From positions 1-48,174 of the forward strand of contig CACWYC010000010.1 in assembly GCA_902765025.1 (NCBI GenBank): a stretch of 48,174 nucleotides of DNA. The letters are read 5' to 3'. The position numbers and the translations under genes were made by a program. Under the pieces are notes generated by a model. It worked only from the letters and a program-made list of their open reading frames with translations. It did no database searches and was not told the origin of the DNA. This document shows positions 33,912 through 41,917 of this stretch, piece after piece (position 1 is the stretch's first letter; each line of letters starts with the position of its first letter). Origin of the DNA: Oscillospiraceae bacterium. GTDB taxonomy: Bacteria; Bacillota; Clostridia; Oscillospirales; Oscillospiraceae.

Positions 33912-34874
33912 TTACACTCGTTTCTTTTTCCCCAGCAGCGCGGCACCGATGATGCCCGCCTGGTTGCCCAACTCCACTTTAACGATTTTGGTGCGTTTAT
34001 CCTCGCTGCAGGGGATGGTCAGCCGTTCCACCTCCCGGCGCAGGGGCAGCAGCAGCGATTTGTCCTCCTCGTTGCTGACGCCGCCGCCGATGGCCAGCGT
34101 GTCGGGCTGGAACAGATTGATGAGGTTGGCAATGCCGTCGGCAAGATAGGTGATGTACGTGTCGCAGACGGACTGGCCCACCGGGTCCCCCCGCCGCGCC
34201 GCAATAAAGGCGGACTGGCCGGAGACGTGACCTGCGTTTTCATCCACCACCGTGCGCAGGATGCTGTCAGGATGCTCCGCCAGCACCCGGGAGGTCAGAC
34301 GTTTCAGCGCCGTGGCCGAGGCATACCGCTCCCAGCAGCCCCGCCGCCCGCAGGGGCAGGGCTCGCCGCCCATCTCAATGGACATGTGGCCCACCTCACC
34401 GGCCATGCCGTTGGCCCCGTGGTAGATTTTCCCGTTGTGGATGATGCCGCCGCCTATGCCGGTGCCCAGGGTGATGGTGATGAACCGCTTGGACTCCCGC
34501 CCGGCTCCCACGTGGTATTCCGCCAGAGCCGCGCAGTTGGCGTCGTTCTCAATCAGCAGCGGCATGGGCAGATACCGATGAAACAGCTTCCGCAGCGGCA
34601 CGTTCTGCAGCGGCAGATTGCAGGTGTAGAGAATGGAACCGGAGTGGATTTCCACCGTGCCCGGCACCCCCACGCCCACCGAGGCGATCTGCCCGATGGG
34701 CACGTCGGTGGCCTGGCACAGGTCCTGAATCAGCGACACCAGCGTCCACACCAGGGAGTCGTTGTCGCTGATCTGGTTCACCTTGATTTTCTTGGTGCCC
34801 AGCAGGTTGCCGAAGTCGTCCACCAGCCCCGCCTTCAGGTTGGTGCCGCCGATGTCGATGCCGATGTAATTCAC
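33912..34874 (-). CDS. ROK family glucokinase
   Basis: The 320-residue protein has the N-terminal ATP motif GIDIGGTNLKAG (residues 4-15), the ROK signature with the zinc-binding block GEVGHMSIEMGGEPCPCGRRGCWERYAS (about 138-165, three cysteines and a histidine) and the catalytic Asp in ENDANCAALAEY. It probably phosphorylates glucose, though N-acetylmannosamine or other sugars are possible. GTG start at 34874 in a GTGA overlap with hprK, so it is translated with the carbon-control kinase. No helix-turn-helix, so it is an enzyme and not a ROK repressor. Confidence 0.93.
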   Translation of the reverse strand: MNYIGIDIGGTNLKAGLVDDFGNLLGTKKIKVNQISDNDSLVWTLVSLIQDLCQATDVPIGQIASVGVGVPGTVEIHSGSILYTCNLPLQNVPLRKLFHRYLPMPLLIENDANCAALAEYHVGAGRESKRFITITLGTGIGGGIIHNGKIYHGANGMAGEVGHMSIEMGGEPCPCGRRGCWERYASATALKRLTSRVLAEHPDSILRTVVDENAGHVSGQSAFIAARRGDPVGQSVCDTYITYLADGIANLINLFQPDTLAIGGGVSNEEDKSLLLPLRREVERLTIPCSEDKRTKIVKVELGNQAGIIGAALLGKKKRV

Positions 34875-35827
34875 TTCTTCGCTCCCTCTTCCATCAGTTG
34901 GTCGATCTTCTTGTCAAACTGGGTCACGAAATCGTCGGAGCTGTTGCCGCCGTAGGAGAGCTGGCGGTTCTTCATGGTAGCCAGCTCCACGATGCCGGCC
35001 AGGTTGCGGCCCGCGCTGACGGGAATGGTAAAGATAGGCAGACGCACGCCCAGGATGTCGATGGTCTCGTCGCCCAGGCCCAGCCTGTCGTAGAACTTGC
35101 CGTCCTCCCACTTCTCCAGCTGGATCACCAGGTCGATTTCCGTGTCAAACTGCACCGCCCCCATACCGAAGAGCTGCTGCACGTCGATGATGCCTACGCC
35201 GCGGATCTCCATGTAGTGGCGAATCAGCTCCGGCGCCGAGCCGTGGAGGGTCTCCGACACCCGCTTGATGTCCACCGCGTCGTCCGCCACCAGACGGTGG
35301 CCCCGCTTGAGCAGCTCGATGGCGGTCTCGCTCTTGCCGATGCCGCTGTCGCCGAAAATCAGCACGCCCTGGCCGTAGATATTCATCAGCACGCCGTGGC
35401 GGGTGATCTGGGGCGCCAGCATGCGGTTGAGGTAGTCGATGATGCGGCTGGTGGCGTCCACCGTATCCATTTCCGTGCGCAGAATGGTGCGGCCGTTGCG
35501 GCGGGCCGACTCCAGCATCTCCGGAAATGCCTCCATGCTGCGGGAGATGATCAGCGCCGGGAAGGGATAGGACATCAGCTGATCCAGCGCCGCCTTACGC
35601 TGCGCAGGCTCCATCCGCTCCAGATACTTGATCTCCGTCAGACCCATGATTTGCAGGCGCTTTACGTCAAAGAAGTCGAAAAAGCCCACAAGCTGCAGCG
35701 CAGGCCGGTTCACGTCGTATACCGTCACCTGCTCCGTGTCAAAGTTATCGCCCTTGACCAGGATCTCCAGCCGGAACTCATTGACCAGCGCCTTCAGGCT
35801 GGCCGGCGTCTTCTTCACTTTCTCCAT
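34871..35827 (-). CDS. hprK: HPr kinase/phosphorylase
   Basis: Phosphorylates and dephosphorylates Ser46 of HPr, the central switch of carbon catabolite control in Firmicutes. The 318-residue protein has an N-terminal HprK domain and a C-terminal kinase domain with Walker A GDSGIGKSE (about residues 155-163), the HPrK signature LVADDAVDI and EIRGVGIIDVQQLFG. ATG at 35827 has GGGGAG eight bases upstream; the longer frame to 35860 is rejected. First gene of the eight-gene operon. Confidence 0.96.
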   Translation of the reverse strand: MEKVKKTPASLKALVNEFRLEILVKGDNFDTEQVTVYDVNRPALQLVGFFDFFDVKRLQIMGLTEIKYLERMEPAQRKAALDQLMSYPFPALIISRSMEAFPEMLESARRNGRTILRTEMDTVDATSRIIDYLNRMLAPQITRHGVLMNIYGQGVLIFGDSGIGKSETAIELLKRGHRLVADDAVDIKRVSETLHGSAPELIRHYMEIRGVGIIDVQQLFGMGAVQFDTEIDLVIQLEKWEDGKFYDRLGLGDETIDILGVRLPIFTIPVSAGRNLAGIVELATMKNRQLSYGGNSSDDFVTQFDKKIDQLMEEGAKK

Positions 35828-35889
35828 TGTGCATTCTCCCCTCATATCGTATGCCCGCATTTCCGGGTCATATACTTATACAATTATAT

Positions 35890-35918
35890 ATTATAACGGA
35901 TAACACCTCTTTCCGCAA
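35890..35918 (-). promoter_or_regulatory. Promoter of the hprK operon
   Basis: TTGCGG (35918-35913), a 17-base spacer and consensus TATAAT (35895-35890), about 60 bases before the hprK start. The surrounding intergenic region is AT-rich. Confidence 0.8.
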
Positions 35919-35961
35919 CGAAAAGCCGCAACAAATTTTTTCATTTTTTCTGAAATAGTTC

Positions 35962-35990
35962 TTGCAATTTCTAATTTTTTCTGCTACTAT
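35962..35990 (+). promoter_or_regulatory. Promoter of rpmB
   Basis: TTGCAA (35962-35967), a 17-base spacer and TACTAT (35985-35990). The leader contains a perfect small palindrome, ATGCTTGC-AAT-GCAAGCAT (35996-36014). Confidence 0.75.
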
Positions 35991-36047
35991 ATTCCATGCT
36001 TGCAATGCAAGCATCCTGTAAGTCACGACAGCAAGGAGGTGCAACGG

Positions 36048-36236
36048 ATGGCTAAGTGCGAGTTTTGCGACAAGGGCGTGACCTTCGGCATTAAGGTTTC
36101 TCACTCCCATCGGCGTTCCAATCGCCCCTGGAAGCCCAATGTCAAGCGTGTTAAGGCTATGATCAATGGTACGCCTCGCCATGTATATGTTTGTACCCGG
36201 TGCCTGCGTTCCGGTAAAGTTACCCGCGCAATCTGA
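36048..36236 (+). CDS. rpmB: 50S ribosomal protein L28
   Basis: The 62-residue protein has the family N-terminus AKCEFCDKGVTFG, the basic centre SHSHRRSNRPWKPN and the end VCTRCLRSGKVTRAI. The CxxC pairs at 3-6 and 50-53 mark the zinc-binding (C+) form. ATG at 36048 follows the strong ribosome site AAGGAGGTG; a longer frame from 36000 lies in the leader. Monocistronic. Confidence 0.97.
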   Translation: MAKCEFCDKGVTFGIKVSHSHRRSNRPWKPNVKRVKAMINGTPRHVYVCTRCLRSGKVTRAI

Positions 36237-36253
36237 TTGGTTACAGCATAACG

Positions 36254-36283
36254 AACCCCTGCCCTATCGGGCAGGGGTTTTTT
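36254..36283. terminator. Terminator of rpmB, probably shared with the convergent TraX-like gene
   Basis: Perfect 11-bp stem (36254-36264 with 36269-36279) with a T-run on the plus strand; the minus strand tail is short. The convergent gene ends at 36298. Confidence 0.9.
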
Positions 36284-36297
36284 CTGTCTATCTGTGC

Positions 36298-37023
36298 TTA
36301 GTAGCCAAAAAAATGCCGCCGCAAAAAGTAAAGGATCAAAAGATGCACCGGGTAGATGGCGTAAAAAGCAATCTGCATCGCCTTGCCCCGGATGAATCCC
36401 CGCTTCCCGTTATACAGCGCAATGGGCACGAAGGCAAACCCGGCAATCCACGTGTTGGGCAGCAGGCACACACCCGCCGCGGCCCGGAGCACCGCCCGCT
36501 CCCGCAGCAGGTACATCATCAGTATGATGCCCACGCCCACGGCGCCGTAGTCCATCCGTCCCCAGAGTCCCGCGGCCACCACCGCCGCCAGCCCCAGGGC
36601 GTACAGCCCCCGGCGTTCTGCATCCTTTTCCAAGCCCTCCGCCAGGCACAGCGCGATAAAGCCCAGCGCCAGCGTGAAGAACACGTTTTGCCGCTCATAC
36701 AGCAGCCGCCCCGTGTGTACCAGGTTCCAGGGGATCTCGGAAATGGCCGCGAAGCTCAGCAGCCGCAGCCCGTACCGCCGCCTGTCGTGGGTGTGTACGA
36801 AGCCCTCCACCAGTAGAAAACAGTAGATGGGAAAGGCAAGCCGCCCAATGCAGCGCATCAGCGAATACAGCGTCAGCTTTGTCCCCGCGATCTGCAAGTG
36901 TCCCATGGCCATCCGCTGCACCAGCACAAAGGCCACATGGTCAACGATCATGCTGACCACCGCGATGGTCTTCAATACGCTGCCGCTGAAAATACGTTTT
37001 TCCTCCGGCACCAGCCGTTCCAT
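36298..37023 (-). CDS. TraX family membrane protein
   Basis: The 241-residue polytopic protein has seven or eight hydrophobic segments. It starts with the family pattern GSVLKTIAVVSMIVDHVAF (about residues 14-32) and has GRLAFPIYCFLLVEGFVHTHDRRRYGLRLLSFA-like blocks. TraX was described as an F-pilin acetyltransferase, but chromosomal homologues in Firmicutes have no proven role; an acyltransferase acting on the envelope is plausible. ATG at 37023 has GGAGG eight bases upstream; GTG at 37056 in a GTGA overlap with pcrA is an alternative. Cotranscribed with pcrA. Confidence 0.88.
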   Translation of the reverse strand: MERLVPEEKRIFSGSVLKTIAVVSMIVDHVAFVLVQRMAMGHLQIAGTKLTLYSLMRCIGRLAFPIYCFLLVEGFVHTHDRRRYGLRLLSFAAISEIPWNLVHTGRLLYERQNVFFTLALGFIALCLAEGLEKDAERRGLYALGLAAVVAAGLWGRMDYGAVGVGIILMMYLLRERAVLRAAAGVCLLPNTWIAGFAFVPIALYNGKRGFIRGKAMQIAFYAIYPVHLLILYFLRRHFFGY

Positions 37024-37052
37024 TGTCCTCTCCTCCATCCTATCAGCCATAC

Positions 37053-39488
37053 TCACCCTCTGGTCAGATGGCTCATGGCGGTTTTCAGCATCAGCTTCTT
37101 GGTGCCCACGTTGTCAAAGGCCACCTCCAGCAGCGCATCGCCGCCCATAGGCCGCACGCTGAGCACCATGCCCTTGCCGAAGGCGCTGTGATGCACCGTC
37201 TCCCCTGCCTTGATGTCCGGCAGTGCGGCGGCAGGTGTAGGTACCTTGCGCACGCTGTCCAGCGTCTTTTTCACCTGCTGGCGGTGCAGCGAAATATCCA
37301 CGTCCACCCGGTAGGCCACGCCGCCGCTTGCGCCGTAGTCGTCAAAATCGTCAAACGCCGGCCGCTCCTGCCGGGGCTCCGGCTTGGACAGCCACTCCAT
37401 ATCGTTTTCGGGAATCTCATTCAAGAACCGGGACGGCATGCTGGCCGCCGTGCGGCCGAACAGCATACGCTGCCGGGCGTTGGTCAGCGTCAAATGCTCC
37501 TTGGCCCGGGTCATAGCCACATAGCACAGCCGCCGCTCCTCCTCCAGTTCCTCCGCATCGGACACCGCCCGGTTCCCCGGGAAAATGCCCTCCTCCATGC
37601 CCACCACATACACATAGGGGAATTCCAACCCCTTGGCGCTGTGCATGGTCATCATCAGCACGCAGTTGTCCCCGTCGGTGGTGTCGTCCAGGTCGGTGTA
37701 CAGCGCCACCTCGTCCAGGAAGCCCGCCAGGGTGGGGTTGTCCGGCTCGTGATCCAAAAAGGCGTGAATGCTGGAGCTCAACTCCTCCACGTTTTCCAGC
37801 CGGGCCAGGCTCTCCGGGTCGTTCTTCTCCTGCAGCATGGCCACATATCCGGTGGTTTCGCACACATAGCTGTAATAGTCCACCAATTCTGCGCCGTCCA
37901 ACGCTCTCCGCATTGTATTTATCAGCTCTGTAAAGGCTTTTAGCTTTGCAGCAGTATTCTTCAGCTCCGGGTACTCCTCCGCGTGAGCAAACACCTCGTA
38001 GAGTGTCCGCCCATCCCGGGTGGCCAGCAGTTGAGCCTTGTCCACGGTGGTGGCGCCGATTTTCCGGGAGGGCACGTTGACAATGCGCCGCAGCCGCAGG
38101 TCGTCGGCAGGGTTGTTGATGACGCACAGGTAGGCCAGCATGTCCTTCACCTCGGCCCGGTCGAAGAACTTGGTGCCGCCGATGATTTTATACGGAACGC
38201 CGTTGCGCTTGCAGGCATATTCCAGCGCGTTGGACTGGGCGTTCATCCGGTAGAGAATGGCGTTGTCCTTCCAGTTGGCCCCCCGGCGATAGGCCATCAT
38301 GATCTGGCCCAGCACGTAGTTGGCCTCGTCGCTCTCGTTGAACGTGGTTTTCACCGTCACCGTGTCGCCGGCGCCGTTGTTGGTCCACAGCGTCTTGCCC
38401 TTGCGCCCCAGATTGTTGCGAATCACGCCGTTGGCCGCGTCCAGAATGTGCTGGGTGGAGCGGTAATTCTGCTCCAGGCGAATGGTGCGGGCCCCCTTGT
38501 ACTCGCTTTCAAAGTTGAGGATATTCTCAATGTTGGCGCCCCGGAAGCGGTAAATGCTCTGGTCGTCGTCGCCCACCACGCAGATGTTCCGGTGCCCGCC
38601 CGCCAGGAGGCTGGCCAGCTGGTACTGCAGGTTGTTGGTGTCCTGGTACTCGTCGATCAGCACGTAGCGGAACTTCCTCTGGTAGTATTCCCGCACCTCC
38701 CGGTGATCCCGCAGCAGCCGCACTGTGTGCAAAATGATGTCGTCAAAGTCCAAAGCGTTGGCCTCAAACAGTTTTTGAGTGTAAAGGCGATACACTTTAC
38801 CTATCCTGATTTTGCGCCATTCTCCAACGCTTTCCCACTGCTTACAGAACTGTTCCGGCGTCTGCATACGGTCCTTGGCGTCGGACATCACCGCCAGCAC
38901 CTCCCGCACGGGAAACGCCTTCTCGTCCAGGTCGAGGGCCTTCAGACAGTCCTTTACCACCCGCTTGCTGTCGTCGGTATCATAAATGGTAAAATCCCGG
39001 GAAAAGCCCACGTGCTCAATGTCCCGCCGCAGAATGCGGACGCAGGCGCTGTGGAACGTGGAGGCCCACACGTCCCGGGCCTCCTCCCCCAGCATCCGCT
39101 CCAGGCGCTCCTTCAGCTCCGTGGCGGCCTTGTTGGTAAACGTGATGGCCAGCACCTCCCAGGGCCTTGCCGGCTCCACGGCGCAGAGATACTCCATCAG
39201 CGGCTTCTGGGCCGGGTCGGGGTTCTGGATATACCCCTCCAGAAATTCCACCTCGTCCCCGGTGATGGGCATGGGAATCTCCTCCGTGTCGCTGCCCCGT
39301 CCATATTTCAATAGGTTGGCCACCCGGTTGATCAGCACCGTGGTCTTGCCGCTTCCGGCGCCTGCCAGCAGCAGCAGCGGCCCCTCCGTGGTCAGGACGC
39401 CCTGGCGCTGCCGCTCGTTCAGCTTGCTGTATTCCATGGCGATGGCCTGCCGCCGCGTCGCAATAAATCTCTTTTCCAGTTCGGTCAT
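37053..39488 (-). CDS. pcrA: ATP-dependent DNA helicase PcrA/UvrD
   Basis: Superfamily 1A 3'-5' helicase for nucleotide-excision repair, replication restart and removal of RecA. The 811-residue protein has the Q-motif LNERQRQGV, Walker A GAGSGKTTVL (about residues 42-51), Walker B LIDEYQDTN, QSIYRFRGA (motif III region), LEQNYRS (motif IV) and VYVVGMEEGIFP with VAMTRAKEHL (motifs V-VI). The C-terminal tail is the PcrA type, ending in a Tudor-like domain (GETVHHSAFGKGMVLSV). ATG at 39488 has GAGGG nine bases upstream. Its promoter lies next to two LexA-like palindromes. Confidence 0.96.
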   Translation of the reverse strand: MTELEKRFIATRRQAIAMEYSKLNERQRQGVLTTEGPLLLLAGAGSGKTTVLINRVANLLKYGRGSDTEEIPMPITGDEVEFLEGYIQNPDPAQKPLMEYLCAVEPARPWEVLAITFTNKAATELKERLERMLGEEARDVWASTFHSACVRILRRDIEHVGFSRDFTIYDTDDSKRVVKDCLKALDLDEKAFPVREVLAVMSDAKDRMQTPEQFCKQWESVGEWRKIRIGKVYRLYTQKLFEANALDFDDIILHTVRLLRDHREVREYYQRKFRYVLIDEYQDTNNLQYQLASLLAGGHRNICVVGDDDQSIYRFRGANIENILNFESEYKGARTIRLEQNYRSTQHILDAANGVIRNNLGRKGKTLWTNNGAGDTVTVKTTFNESDEANYVLGQIMMAYRRGANWKDNAILYRMNAQSNALEYACKRNGVPYKIIGGTKFFDRAEVKDMLAYLCVINNPADDLRLRRIVNVPSRKIGATTVDKAQLLATRDGRTLYEVFAHAEEYPELKNTAAKLKAFTELINTMRRALDGAELVDYYSYVCETTGYVAMLQEKNDPESLARLENVEELSSSIHAFLDHEPDNPTLAGFLDEVALYTDLDDTTDGDNCVLMMTMHSAKGLEFPYVYVVGMEEGIFPGNRAVSDAEELEEERRLCYVAMTRAKEHLTLTNARQRMLFGRTAASMPSRFLNEIPENDMEWLSKPEPRQERPAFDDFDDYGASGGVAYRVDVDISLHRQQVKKTLDSVRKVPTPAAALPDIKAGETVHHSAFGKGMVLSVRPMGGDALLEVAFDNVGTKKLMLKTAMSHLTRG

Positions 39489-39525
39489 GTCTCTCTACCC
39501 TCAAGCCCTTGTGTTTGTTGTCCCC

Positions 39526-39554
39526 ATTGTAATACAAAATCCTGCCTCGGTCAA
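39526..39554 (-). promoter_or_regulatory. Promoter of pcrA
   Basis: TTGACC (39554-39549), a 17-base spacer and TACAAT (39531-39526). It diverges from the plus-strand promoter at 39594, with a LexA-like palindrome 18 bases upstream of the -35. Confidence 0.82.
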
Positions 39555-39571
39555 CAGCCAGCCGAAAAAAT

Positions 39572-39585
39572 CGAAATTTTGTTCG
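39572..39585. promoter_or_regulatory. LexA-like operator 1 (weak match)
   Basis: CGAAATTTTGTTCG, an imperfect palindrome matching the Firmicutes LexA box CGAACRNRYGTTYG at 11 of 14 positions. It lies between the divergent promoters, just upstream of both -35 elements. Confidence 0.5.
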
Positions 39586-39593
39586 ATTTTTAC

Positions 39594-39622
39594 TTGACAG
39601 AAACGTATGTTCGATTTATAAT
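39594..39622 (+). promoter_or_regulatory. Consensus sigma-A promoter of the peptide / radical-SAM repair unit
   Basis: TTGACA (39594-39599), exactly 17 bases and TATAAT (39617-39622). The spacer is occupied by LexA-like operator 2. Confidence 0.92.
39600..39613. promoter_or_regulatory. LexA-like operator 2 within the promoter spacer
   Basis: GAAACGTATGTTCG matches CGAACRNRYGTTYG at 12 of 14 positions, with the right half perfect. It fills the space between -35 and -10 of the plus-strand promoter, where a bound repressor would block transcription. Confidence 0.62.
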
Positions 39623-39657
39623 GCCAATAGAACAGATGTTTTACGGAGGGATTTACC

Positions 39658-39777
39658 ATGACGACTATCGGTATGATCTTCATTTTTATCGGCGCCGCTT
39701 CCCTGTCCATCGAGTTCATGCGGCTGATTGACAAGCTGGAGCATGGGCAGCCCCGCCATCGCCGCCGCGCCGCGTAA
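39658..39777 (+). CDS. 39-residue hydrophobic peptide, possible SOS-induced small membrane protein
   Basis: The peptide is 39 residues: an N-terminal hydrophobic helix (residues about 4-20), an amphipathic middle (MRLIDKLEHG) and a strongly basic tail (RHRRRAA). It has the best ribosome site of this transcript (ACGGAGGG, seven bases before ATG) and begins about 28 bases after the predicted transcript start. No homologue is known to me. Its context (LexA-like operator, DNA repair genes downstream) resembles SOS-induced membrane peptides and division inhibitors in other bacteria, an analogy only. It could also simply be a leader that couples translation to the next gene. Confidence 0.65.
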   Translation: MTTIGMIFIFIGAASLSIEFMRLIDKLEHGQPRHRRRAA

Positions 39778-39783
39778 TGAATA

Positions 39784-41052
39784 ATGGACACGCTGGAAAA
39801 GCTGACCATATTGGCCGACGCCGCCAAGTATGATGCCGCCTGCACCTCCAGCGGTGTGCGCCGGGGTTACCAGGCTGGAAAGATCGGCAACACGTCCTCT
39901 TCCATCGCCGGATGCTGCCACAGCTTTTCCGCCGACGGACGGTGCATCACGCTGCTGAAGGTGCTGATGACCAATAGCTGTGTCTACGACTGTAAGTACT
40001 GCGTCAATCGCCGCTCCAACGATACCCGCCGCGCCGCCTTTGCGCCCCGGGAGCTGGCGGAACTGACCATTCAGTTCTACCGCCGCAACTATATCGAGGG
40101 CCTGTTCCTGTCCTCCGGCGTGCTGCGCAATCCCGACTATACCACCGAACAGATGATCACCTGCCTGCGGATTCTGCGGGAGGAATACCGTTTTAACGGC
40201 TATATCCACGCCAAGGCCATCCCCGGCGCCGCGCCGGAGCTGGTAAACGCCCTGGGCCTGCTGGCGGACCGTCTCAGCATCAATATTGAGCTGCCCTCCG
40301 AGCAGGGGCTGCGTGCGTTGGCGCCGGACAAGTCCCGCAGCGCCATTTTTCGTCCCATGGCCCAGATACGGGACACCGTGCGGGAGAACAAACGGGAATT
40401 GGTGAAGTATCGCCACGCTCCCGCTTTTTCGCCGGCGGGCCAGAGTACCCAATTGATTGTGGGCGCCACCGGCGATACCGACCGCCACATCCTCCATCTC
40501 ACCGAGTCCCTCTACCAGACCTATCGCCTCAAGCGGGTGTTCTATTCCGCCTACGTCCCCGTGGTGGAGAATACCCTTCTCCCCTCCCTGGACACCAAGC
40601 CGCCCCTGCTGCGGGAGCACCGGCTCTACCAGGCCGACTGGCTGCTGCGGTTTTACGGCTTTCAGGCCCGGGAGCTGCTGGACGATACCCGTCCCAATTT
40701 CAACCCCTACCTTGACCCCAAATGCGACTGGGCCGTGCGCCATTTGGAGCATTTCCCGGTGGAGATTATGACCTGCGACTATGAGCAGCTCCTCCGCGTC
40801 CCGGGCATTGGGCAGGTCAGCGCCCAGCGCATCCTGGCCGCCCGTCGCGTGGGCACCATCCGCTGGGAGGACTTGTCCCGTCTGGGGGTGGTGGTCAAGC
40901 GAGCCCAGTATTTCATCACCTGCGCCGGTCACATGCGGGACGGCCTGCGCTTCTCTCCCGCCACCATGGTACGCCAACTGGAGACCATTGAGCGGGGCCT
41001 TCTGCCCCATGCCGCCATGGAGCAGCTTTCCTTATTTGATGCCACGGGGTGA
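39784..41052 (+). CDS. Putative DNA modification/repair radical SAM protein (TIGR03916 family)
   Basis: The 422-residue protein has a radical SAM cluster motif CVYDCKYC (about residues 67-74; CxxxCxxC), the SAM barrel, and a C-terminal helix-hairpin-helix DNA-binding domain (LLRVPGIGQVSAQRILAAR, about 337-355). The combination defines a family predicted to act in DNA repair or base modification, with no reaction proven to my knowledge. ATG at 39784 is 6 bases after the peptide stop and has no clear ribosome site, so translation is probably coupled. It is followed after four bases by its usual partner gene. Confidence 0.9.
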   Translation: MDTLEKLTILADAAKYDAACTSSGVRRGYQAGKIGNTSSSIAGCCHSFSADGRCITLLKVLMTNSCVYDCKYCVNRRSNDTRRAAFAPRELAELTIQFYRRNYIEGLFLSSGVLRNPDYTTEQMITCLRILREEYRFNGYIHAKAIPGAAPELVNALGLLADRLSINIELPSEQGLRALAPDKSRSAIFRPMAQIRDTVRENKRELVKYRHAPAFSPAGQSTQLIVGATGDTDRHILHLTESLYQTYRLKRVFYSAYVPVVENTLLPSLDTKPPLLREHRLYQADWLLRFYGFQARELLDDTRPNFNPYLDPKCDWAVRHLEHFPVEIMTCDYEQLLRVPGIGQVSAQRILAARRVGTIRWEDLSRLGVVVKRAQYFITCAGHMRDGLRFSPATMVRQLETIERGLLPHAAMEQLSLFDATG

Positions 41053-41056
41053 TACT

Positions 41057-41917
41057 ATGAACTGGCCGGAAGTGGTGTTTCAGTACGATGAGACCTTCGA
41101 CGGCTTTCTCTGCTGCGTGTACGAGAGCTATGTGCATAAAGAATTCCCCATCGCCTTTTGCGGCGATGAGGAATGTTGGTCGCTGTATTCTGTGCGCTAT
41201 GTGCCTACGGATATGGCCCACGCCCGCCGCGTCTACCGCAGCATTGTCCGCCTGTCCCAAAATGCCGCCGATCTGCTGCGCCGCGCCTTTCTCACCTGCC
41301 TGGAGGACAAGGAGATCCATCTGTACGCCTTCATCCGCAAGCTGTACGACGACGGCCCCGCCTTCCTCCGCAACCGGGCCGACGAGACGTATTACCCCAT
41401 CGCCAAGGCCGTCCGCCACATGAACGGGGAGCTGGAAAAACTCCGAGGCTTCATCCGCTTTTCCGACTACGATGGCGTACTGGGCAGCGAGATAGAGCCG
41501 AAAAACCGTGTCCTTCCCCTGCTGCGCCGCCACTTCTGCGACCGCTACGCCAACGAGTCCTTTTTCATCTATGACCGCACCCACCGTGAGCTGCTGGTCT
41601 ATTCCGGCGGAAGCTCCCGCCTGCTGCCGGTGGATAACCTGACGCTGAATCCCCCCGACGAGCAGGAGGTGCAGTACCGCACCCTCTGGAAGCGTTTTTT
41701 TGACACGGTGGCCATCGCCCAGCGGGAGAATCCCCGCTGCCAGAACAGCTTCCTGCCCAAGCGCTATCGGGGCACCATGACGGAGTTTCTCCCCGCCGAC
41801 TACGGCGTCACGCCAAAAGCTGACGCAGCGTTGCCAGGCTCCGCCGCTCCAGCCGGGACACCTGCACCTGGGACACACCCAGCACCCGTGCCACCTGCTG
41901 CTGTGTCAGGTGCTTGA
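41057..41917 (+). CDS. TIGR03915 family putative DNA repair protein
   Basis: The 286-residue protein begins YDETFDGFLCCVYESY (about residues 9-24) and contains RFSDYDGVLGSEIEPKNRVLPLL, the pattern of a family found next to TIGR03916 radical SAM proteins. Part of the fold resembles uracil-DNA-glycosylase-related domains in annotation, but I cannot verify this. ATG at 41057 lies four bases after the upstream stop. The recognisable domain ends near SFLPKRYRGTMTEF (about 41790). The last ~35 residues (Ala/Pro-rich) run antisense into the 3' end of sigF, a 110-base convergent overlap suggesting loss of the original stop codon. Confidence 0.87.
   Translation: MNWPEVVFQYDETFDGFLCCVYESYVHKEFPIAFCGDEECWSLYSVRYVPTDMAHARRVYRSIVRLSQNAADLLRRAFLTCLEDKEIHLYAFIRKLYDDGPAFLRNRADETYYPIAKAVRHMNGELEKLRGFIRFSDYDGVLGSEIEPKNRVLPLLRRHFCDRYANESFFIYDRTHRELLVYSGGSSRLLPVDNLTLNPPDEQEVQYRTLWKRFFDTVAIAQRENPRCQNSFLPKRYRGTMTEFLPADYGVTPKADAALPGSAAPAGTPAPGTHPAPVPPAAVSGA

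Noticed and set aside
41808..41917. Frameshift at the end of the TIGR03915 gene
   Set aside because: The frame is open and the domain complete; a lost stop codon explains the tail without invoking a frameshift.
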